From positions 1 to 7,624 of the forward strand of contig JBBRHH010000286.1 in assembly GCA_038222915.1 (NCBI GenBank): a DNA stretch of 7,624 nt. The letters run 5' to 3'. The translations under genes were made by a program, and so were the position numbers. Each line of letters begins with the position of its first letter. Within the stretch, counting starts at the first letter, position 1. Under the pieces are notes generated by a model, which was given only the letters and a program-made list of their open reading frames with translations, was not told the DNA's origin and searched no databases. This DNA comes from JBBRHH01 sp038222915. Its GTDB lineage: Bacteria > Planctomycetota > Phycisphaerae > Tepidisphaerales > Tepidisphaeraceae. Shown piece after piece: positions 1 to 3,956 of the stretch.

Positions 1-960
1 CCGTATCACAAGCAGGAAGACGCCGCCCGTGAAGCCGCATCCGAATCCAACAGCATTGGCACCACCAAGCGCGGCATCGGCCCCACTTACGCCGACAAGA
101 TGCACCGCAGCACCGCCATACGCGTCGCCGACCTGCTCCACGAAGACAAGCTCAAGCAGCGTCTCGCCGGCATCGTGGCCGACAAAAACAAGGTCCAGAA
201 GTGTCTCTACGACGCCCCGCCGCTCGACTGGAAGGTCATCTTCGAGCAGTACCGCGACTATGGCCGCCGCATCCAGCCCTACATCGGCGACTCAACCTAC
301 ATCCTTCTCGAGGCGATTAAGCAGGGCAAGCGCATCCTCTTCGAAGGTGCCCACGCCGTTCTCCTGGACGTCGATCACGGCACCTACCCCTACGTCACCA
401 GCTCCAACTGCTCCGCCCTTGGCCTCTACACCGGCGCAGGCGTGCCACCCCAGGCCTGCCAGAATTTCTTCGGCATCATCAAGGCCTACAGCACCCGCGT
501 CGGCGGCGGCCCATTCCCCACCGAGCAGGACAACAACATCGGCAACTACATCCGCGAGCGCGGCAATGAATACGGCACCACCACACGCCGCCCGCGTCGC
601 TGCGGCTGGTTCGACGCCATGGCCGTCAAATACGCCGCCGACCTCTGCGGCATCAACGGCATCGCTATCACCCTCCTCGACGTCCTCTCCGGCCTCGACC
701 ACCTGCAGATCTGCACCGGCTACAAATACCATGGCAACCGTCTCGACTATTTCCGCGCCGACATGGATGTCCTCGCCGACGTTCAGCCCATCTACGAAAC
801 CCTCCCCGGCTGGCACGGCAACATCACCGGCTGCCGCACCTTCGAAGACCTCCCGCGCGAGGCCCAGCAATATGTCAAGCGCATCGAGCAGCTCGTCGGC
901 GCACCAATCAAAATGGTAAGCGTGGGCCCCGAGCGCACTGCAACATTAGTGCGATCCTAG
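1..960 (+). CDS. purA: adenylosuccinate synthetase, C-terminal part (5' end outside window)
   Basis: PurA makes adenylosuccinate from IMP, aspartate and GTP in the cytoplasm, the first committed step from IMP to AMP. The frame is open from base 1 to TAG at 958-960, giving 319 residues. By comparison with the usual ~430, about 106 N-terminal residues, including the GDEGKGK P-loop, lie upstream. Visible family motifs: GTTKRGIGPTYADK (window residues 20-33), EGAHAVLLDVDHGTYPYVTSSN-type core (about 115-136), VGGGPFPTEQDN (about 167-178), the aspartate loop TTTRRPRRCGWFD (about 193-205), LLDVLSGLD and the closing SVGPERTATL. Two positions are unusual: Arg196 where the loop normally reads TTGR, and His118 where bacterial enzymes usually have the IMP-contacting Gln (eukaryotic forms have Asn there). 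The KRGIGP wording also resembles eukaryotic enzymes, while the C-terminus looks bacterial. Codon use is strongly C-ending, more so than in the downstream genes. Family assignment is secure; the catalytic effect of the substitutions is unknown. Confidence 0.96.
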   Translation, partial: PYHKQEDAAREAASESNSIGTTKRGIGPTYADKMHRSTAIRVADLLHEDKLKQRLAGIVADKNKVQKCLYDAPPLDWKVIFEQYRDYGRRIQPYIGDSTYILLEAIKQGKRILFEGAHAVLLDVDHGTYPYVTSSNCSALGLYTGAGVPPQACQNFFGIIKAYSTRVGGGPFPTEQDNNIGNYIRERGNEYGTTTRRPRRCGWFDAMAVKYAADLCGINGIAITLLDVLSGLDHLQICTGYKYHGNRLDYFRADMDVLADVQPIYETLPGWHGNITGCRTFEDLPREAQQYVKRIEQLVGAPIKMVSVGPERTATLVRS

Positions 961-982
961 GAAACAGGACCAACGCAGGATC
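934..982. terminator. possible hairpins at the purA/lgt convergent junction
   Basis: Two short perfect inverted repeats sit back to back over the converging gene ends. CGCACT (934-939) pairs with AGTGCG (948-953) across an 8-nt loop, and GATCCT (953-958) pairs with AGGATC (977-982) across an 18-nt loop. They share base 953. The purA stop (958-960) and the lgt stop (981-983 on the complement) lie in or beside them. Neither stem is followed by a T-tract on either strand, so this is not a classical intrinsic terminator. It is offered only as a weak candidate for ending both transcripts. Confidence 0.22.
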
Positions 983-2018
983 AGGCCGCGGCAAGCCTGG
1001 AACGTTGCGCCTGCCCAACCCGGGGCCGAAATGCAAACCAGAGCACAGCCCCCAGCGCCACGAGCACAAGTCCCAGCACCATGCTCAGGCTGTAGGCGTT
1101 GAACGGATAAGGGGCATTTTTCAGAAAGTCTACAACCGGCTCGGCCCGGAGCATCTCCAGCAAAAACCGCGTTCCGCCCTCCAGCATCAGCATGAGCGCA
1201 AACACCCGCCCGGGCGCGTGGGACAAAGTAAAGTAAGCAGTCAAAACACCGGCCAGCAGCAGCGCATTAAATGCACTGTAAAGTTGAGCCGGATGCATCG
1301 GCAAAGACTTCACCGAATCAAAAGCTGGCCGAAGCTCCTTGTCAGTCCGAGCCGTATAGGCATCGATCAGTTCCCCCTCCTTGTTCGTCAGCACCCGCCG
1401 CGCGGACCGTGGGAGGATCTGATCCTTCAACTCCGGAGCGATCTTCGAATCCCGCAACTCCTCCTGCACGGGCGGACTGCCATAAGGAAACTGCGTGGCA
1501 TACCAAGCATGCGGATCACAGGTCGCGCCGTAGCAGCACCCGTTCAAAAAGCACCCGACGCGGCCAAGCCCAAGCCCGATCATCAGGCAGGGCGCGATGA
1601 TGTCCATTCCCAGCTTCACCGGAATCTTTTTCCAGATCGCGTACCCCACGAGAATCGGAAACGCCAGTAGAAACCCCCCGTAATAAGTCAGGCCGCCGGA
1701 ACTCAGATCAATCATGCTGACAAAGTTCTGCCAGGCCGAGCGATCCGCCTTTGTAAACTCACTGATATTCTCCAGCACGTGCGAAAGCCGAGCCCCGACA
1801 ATCCCGGCCACCAGCCCAATCAAGGCCGCGTTTACAAAAAGATCTCCGGGCTCGCCCTTCACCGATTTGGGCAAACTTCGCCGAGCCAGAAACTTGGCCA
1901 ATTGCGTGGCGAGTAGAAAGCCAATGACCAGCATGACGCCATAGCCGTAGATTGGATGCGTGCCATGAATCAGCGGCACCCAGTCCGGAATATGAAATCG
2001 AAAAAACTCTTGAAGCAT
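981..2018 (-). CDS. lgt: prolipoprotein diacylglyceryl transferase
   Basis: Lgt is an inner-membrane enzyme that transfers diacylglycerol from phosphatidylglycerol to the lipobox cysteine of prolipoproteins, the first step of lipoprotein maturation. The 345-residue product shows the family pattern: an N-terminal YGYGVMLVIGF helix (about 24-34), GARLSHVLEN (75-84), GGLTYYGG (108-115), the signature GRVGCFLNGCCYG (152-164), HPAQLY (242-247) and a final EGGTRFLLEMLR (280-291). Arg153 and Arg284 correspond to the two essential arginines of E. coli Lgt (R143, R239). The E. coli His103 position is Tyr113, a replacement I recall in other non-proteobacterial homologues. The segment between the signature and HPxQLY is about 75 residues, longer than in E. 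coli, and is charged, so it probably enlarges the periplasmic domain. The ATG at 2018 has only a weak GGAA-type ribosome site but gives the expected N-terminus. It lies 24 bp after the small membrane protein gene and is probably in one transcript with it and panD. Confidence 0.96.
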   Translation of the reverse strand: MLQEFFRFHIPDWVPLIHGTHPIYGYGVMLVIGFLLATQLAKFLARRSLPKSVKGEPGDLFVNAALIGLVAGIVGARLSHVLENISEFTKADRSAWQNFVSMIDLSSGGLTYYGGFLLAFPILVGYAIWKKIPVKLGMDIIAPCLMIGLGLGRVGCFLNGCCYGATCDPHAWYATQFPYGSPPVQEELRDSKIAPELKDQILPRSARRVLTNKEGELIDAYTARTDKELRPAFDSVKSLPMHPAQLYSAFNALLLAGVLTAYFTLSHAPGRVFALMLMLEGGTRFLLEMLRAEPVVDFLKNAPYPFNAYSLSMVLGLVLVALGAVLWFAFRPRVGQAQRSRLAAA

Positions 2019-2042
2019 ATGTCAGTTCCGTAAATGCACGCG

Positions 2043-2276
2043 TCAGTGTGCGGATTGCGTCGAACTGTGTGAACTGGTCAACTGCCAGTAGATCAGCGAT
2101 GAGGACCATCCCAGCAGCGCCAACCCGAGTACAATTCCGAGCGATCCTGAGACAATCGCGTCACTCTTCTTTACATCGCTTTGCCAAGCCAGCAATCTGC
2201 GTAAGCCGGCATAGACCAATAGGCCGCCGAATAACAGGCCAAATCCCATGACCCATAGCAGGCCAACTCTATACAT
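2043..2276 (-). CDS. small two-helix membrane protein, unknown function
   Basis: I do not recognise this 77-residue protein. It has two strongly hydrophobic stretches, about residues 4-27 (LLWVMGFGLLFGGLLVYAGL) and 41-66, joined by a short charged loop with WQSDVKKSD, and ends in a polar Ser/His/Thr tail. This fits a small integral membrane protein with two passes. Its ATG (2276-2274) directly follows the panD TGA (2279-2277) with no spacer, and lgt begins 24 bp after its stop, so translational coupling in a panD-orf-lgt operon is likely. Being wedged between two recognisable genes with near-zero spacing argues that it is real rather than a chance frame. The context cannot give a function; a link with the membrane enzyme Lgt is only a guess. 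There are no cysteines and no catalytic-looking motif. Confidence 0.72.
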   Translation of the reverse strand: MYRVGLLWVMGFGLLFGGLLVYAGLRRLLAWQSDVKKSDAIVSGSLGIVLGLALLGWSSSLIYWQLTSSHSSTQSAH

Positions 2277-2651
2277 TCACTTCCCCGTCTGATGCTCCAC
2301 GGTCTCCACCGTTCGATTCTTGTCGTCCACAATAATAACCCTCGACTTATGCGAACTTATTTCACCGGGCTCTGCCATCACAAAGGACATGACGATCACC
2401 CGGTGCCCAAGCTGCGTCAGCCGGGCGGCAGCGCCGTTGATTCCGATCACGCCCGAGCCCGCTTCGCCGGGGATAATATACGTCTCAAACCGGTTGCCAT
2501 TGTCGCAGTCTGCAACGATGACCGCCTCGTTAACCAGCAAGCCCGACGCCTCCAGCAGGTTGCGGTCTATCGTGATGGAGCCATGGTAGTTAACGTCGGT
2601 AAAGGTAACGACGGCCCGGTGAATCTTGGCCTTCAGAAGCTTGGTCAACAT
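2277..2651 (-). CDS. panD: aspartate 1-decarboxylase proenzyme
   Basis: PanD decarboxylates L-aspartate to beta-alanine, the precursor for pantothenate and coenzyme A. It is made as an inactive chain that cleaves itself at Gly24-Ser25, turning Ser25 into the pyruvoyl cofactor. The 124-residue product has all key positions at the E. coli numbering: Lys9, His11 and Arg12 in KAKIHRA; Tyr22, Gly24 and Ser25 in YHGSITID; Arg54, Thr57 and Tyr58 in NGNRFETY; and the substrate loop Asn72-Gly73-Ala74-Ala75 in INGAAARL. Length matches the family. The ATG at 2651 gives the canonical MLTKLLKAKIHRA start, although no clear Shine-Dalgarno precedes it. A TACAAT hexamer on the minus strand (plus positions 2661-2666) could be a -10 element close to the start, but I found no matching -35. 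It is the first gene of the minus-strand cluster, directly abutting the small membrane protein gene. Confidence 0.97.
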   Translation of the reverse strand: MLTKLLKAKIHRAVVTFTDVNYHGSITIDRNLLEASGLLVNEAVIVADCDNGNRFETYIIPGEAGSGVIGINGAAARLTQLGHRVIVMSFVMAEPGEISSHKSRVIIVDDKNRTVETVEHQTGK

Positions 2652-2833
2652 GCGAACCGGATTGTAGGCGAAACCGACGCGTTGGGTAGGGGGCTCGGAT
2701 CCCGCAAACCTTGACCTGTTGCAGGTCGTCTAAAAAGGCTGCGGGTGTGACAATTTTGCCATGCGTCGGAACACGCGATTGTCGCCTATACACGCTATGA
2801 TGTGCTGTCATCGTTCGTTATAGAGGAACATTT
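2652..2833. promoter_or_regulatory. divergent intergenic region between panD and the lipoprotein gene
   Basis: This 182-bp spacer must carry the promoters of both divergent clusters unless transcripts start further away. Candidate -10 elements are TACAAT on the minus strand (2661-2666) for panD, and TATACA (2787-2792) or TATGAT (2796-2801) on the plus strand for the lipoprotein gene. None has a convincing -35 partner at 16-18 bp, so promoter positions are unproven. The region also contains a perfect dyad (2713-2727) and the left arm of the hairpin at the lipoprotein start. I see no riboswitch, tRNA or small ORF in it. Confidence 0.5.
2713..2727. repeat. perfect 6-bp inverted repeat, possible operator
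   Basis: GACCTG (2713-2718) and CAGGTC (2722-2727) form a perfect dyad around a 3-nt centre, TTG, in the middle of the divergent spacer. An A-run (2732-2736) follows on the plus strand, so it is not a plus-strand terminator, and no T-run follows it in the minus direction. It may be a binding site for a dimeric regulator, or chance. I do not recognise it as a known regulator's consensus. Confidence 0.3.
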
Positions 2834-2847
2834 TTGGCAAACGAACG
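2812..2847 (+). promoter_or_regulatory. inverted repeat flanking the ribosome site and start codon of the lipoprotein gene
   Basis: CGTTCGTT (2812-2819) is the exact reverse complement of AACGAACG (2840-2847). The 20-nt loop between them holds the Shine-Dalgarno AGAGGAA (2822-2828) and the TTG start (2834-2836). In mRNA this would present the initiation region in the loop of an 8-bp stem. A second small hairpin, CGCCA (2846-2850) with TGGCG (2854-2858), uses bases 2846-2847 of the right arm, so the two cannot form fully at once. The repeat is visible in the sequence; a regulatory role is inference. Confidence 0.35.
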
Positions 2848-3952
2848 CCAGACTGGCGGAGTACAAACCACCGTGCGAACCTCACGAAAATCCTTGACGC
2901 TGTTTCTGCCTTGCGCCTTGGGCATCGCGCTCGCTATGGCCGTTGGCGGCTGTAAGAAGGAAGAAGCAATCGACACATACGCCGCTCCAAAAGACGCGGC
3001 CCCGCCTCCGCCAAAACAGGCGGCGGCACCCGCCGTCGAGCCCATTCAATGGGACGAACCGACTGGCTGGACCCGTACGCCTGGCGATGGCAAGTTCCGC
3101 TATGCGACCATTAAAACCGACGATCAGCCCCAACTGTCAGTAGTTGTAGTGCCGCTGAATGGTCCCGGTGGCCGATCGGTGCTGCAAAATGTCGTCCGGT
3201 GGGAAGGCCAACTGAAACTTGCGCCGTCCGAAGAAGCTGATCTTTCCAAACTGGTGACGCCGATCCAGCAGGGCGATTTGACAATTCAGCTGGTCGATCT
3301 GCAAGGCCCGGCCAGCGAAAAGCAGGAACGCATGCTCGGTGCCCTGATTCCGCACGGTGAAGAAACCTGGACATTCCTTCTCCGCGGTTCAAATGATGCC
3401 GTTCAGGCCGACAAGGAGAAATTCGTTTCGCTGGTGAAATCGGTTCGTTTCGACAGCCCATCGAAATCCGAAGTCTCATCGCCTTCCGACGATCCTATTG
3501 TGGCCGCCGCCCAGCGTTCTGGCCTGGCTGCATGGACGACGCCCGAAGGCTGGCAGGCGGTTCCGACCACCAAGCAAATGCGCGTGTTGACGCTCAAGGT
3601 CAACGGTGCTGAGCTCGCCGCTTCGCAGTTCCCCAAACGGATTATGGCCGATGATCTGAAGGCGATGAATATCAATCGCTGGCGCGGCCAGGTGGGTCTG
3701 CCGCCCACGGAGGACCTCAGCCTCAACACGCCCGTTAAACTGGCCGTCGGATCGCAACAGGTCGATCTTTACGACATCACGGGACCCGTCGCTGGAGATC
3801 AGGAACCCAAACGGCTCCTCGTCGCCATCATCCCGCAGGGAGAAAATATCTGGTTCTTCAACTTTTCAGGCCCAGCCAAGACGGTCACCGATCAAAAGCC
3901 GGCGTTCGAAGGGCTCCTGAAATCTGTCCGATTTGCCGAACCGGGGAAATAA
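2834..3952 (+). CDS. lipoprotein with two tandem homologous domains, CcsBA-linked, unknown function
   Basis: A predicted lipoprotein of 372 residues. A basic stretch (RTSRK, 15-19) is followed by a hydrophobic helix (20-37) and the lipobox AVGGC with Cys40. A Pro/Ala-rich tether follows (about 50-70). Two related domains come next, residues 73-206 and 234-367, sharing W-x5-W, RWxGQ-x2-L-x-P-x-E, GP-x4/5-Q, IPxGE-x2-W and KSVRF, with a short Ser/Asp-rich linker between. There is no CxxC and no cysteine after Cys40, so it is neither a thioredoxin-like ResA protein nor a c-type cytochrome. I recall similar 'RWRGQxGLPP' proteins in planctomycetes but no assigned function. The start is uncertain. 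TTG at 2834 has the better ribosome site (AGAGGAA, about 6 nt away), while GTG at 2873 would give a more typical 26-residue signal peptide. The stop lies 4 nt before ccsBA, so coupled expression and a role near haem export or apocytochrome handling are likely but inferred. Confidence 0.88.
   Translation: MANERQTGGVQTTVRTSRKSLTLFLPCALGIALAMAVGGCKKEEAIDTYAAPKDAAPPPPKQAAAPAVEPIQWDEPTGWTRTPGDGKFRYATIKTDDQPQLSVVVVPLNGPGGRSVLQNVVRWEGQLKLAPSEEADLSKLVTPIQQGDLTIQLVDLQGPASEKQERMLGALIPHGEETWTFLLRGSNDAVQADKEKFVSLVKSVRFDSPSKSEVSSPSDDPIVAAAQRSGLAAWTTPEGWQAVPTTKQMRVLTLKVNGAELAASQFPKRIMADDLKAMNINRWRGQVGLPPTEDLSLNTPVKLAVGSQQVDLYDITGPVAGDQEPKRLLVAIIPQGENIWFFNFSGPAKTVTDQKPAFEGLLKSVRFAEPGK
3050..3451 (+). repeat. 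lipoprotein domain copy 1 (protein-level duplication)
   Basis: Encodes residues 73-206 of the lipoprotein, the first of two homologous units. Landmarks are W73, W79, RWEGQLKL (122-129), LQGP (156-159), LIPHGEETW (171-179) and KSVRF (202-206). Similarity to copy 2 is clear in the protein but largely eroded in the DNA, which points to an old duplication. Confidence 0.8.
3533..3934 (+). repeat. lipoprotein domain copy 2 (protein-level duplication)
   Basis: Encodes residues 234-367, the second unit. Landmarks are W234, W240, RWRGQVGLPPTE (282-293), ITGP (315-318), IIPQGENIW (332-340) and KSVRF (363-367). Both units span 134 residues, with the internal register shifting by only one or two residues. 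Confidence 0.8.
3943..3948 (+). promoter_or_regulatory. ribosome binding site deciding the ccsBA start
   Basis: GGGGAA ends 8 nt before the ATG at 3957 and overlaps the end of the lipoprotein gene. It supports the ATG over the in-frame TTG at 3933, which would overlap the upstream gene and add a polar PNRGNNA stretch absent from typical ResB starts. Confidence 0.6.
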
Positions 3953-3956
3953 CGCG

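Noticed and set aside
292..870. A 192-codon minus-strand open frame opposite purA
   Set aside because: Antisense shadow of the same GC-biased gene, composed of Val/Ala/Gly/Glu with no motif.
29..919. A 296-codon plus-strand open frame overlapping purA, very rich in Ser, Thr, Ala and Pro
   Set aside because: It is the second frame of purA. The strong C-ending codon bias of purA removes stops and yields low-complexity Ser/Thr/Pro/Ala output with no domain.
1005..1670. Plus-strand open frame of 221 codons across lgt
   Set aside because: Antisense shadow of lgt, rich in Arg/Pro/His/Gln, while the minus strand carries the intact Lgt signature motifs.
2652..2760. A tRNA or structured RNA in the GC-rich stretch upstream of panD
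   Set aside because: No cloverleaf arms, TPsiC-like block or extended pairing could be found.
2760..2801. A full sigma-70 type promoter for the lipoprotein gene
   Set aside because: TATACA and TATGAT resemble -10 boxes, but no -35 lies 16-18 bp upstream; TTGTCG is only 11 bp from TATGAT. Kept only as a candidate inside the spacer entry.
3933..3956. An earlier in-frame TTG start for ccsBA
   Set aside because: It overlaps the lipoprotein gene and adds PNRGNNA. The ATG at 3957 has a well-placed GGGGAA and a typical ResB N-terminus.
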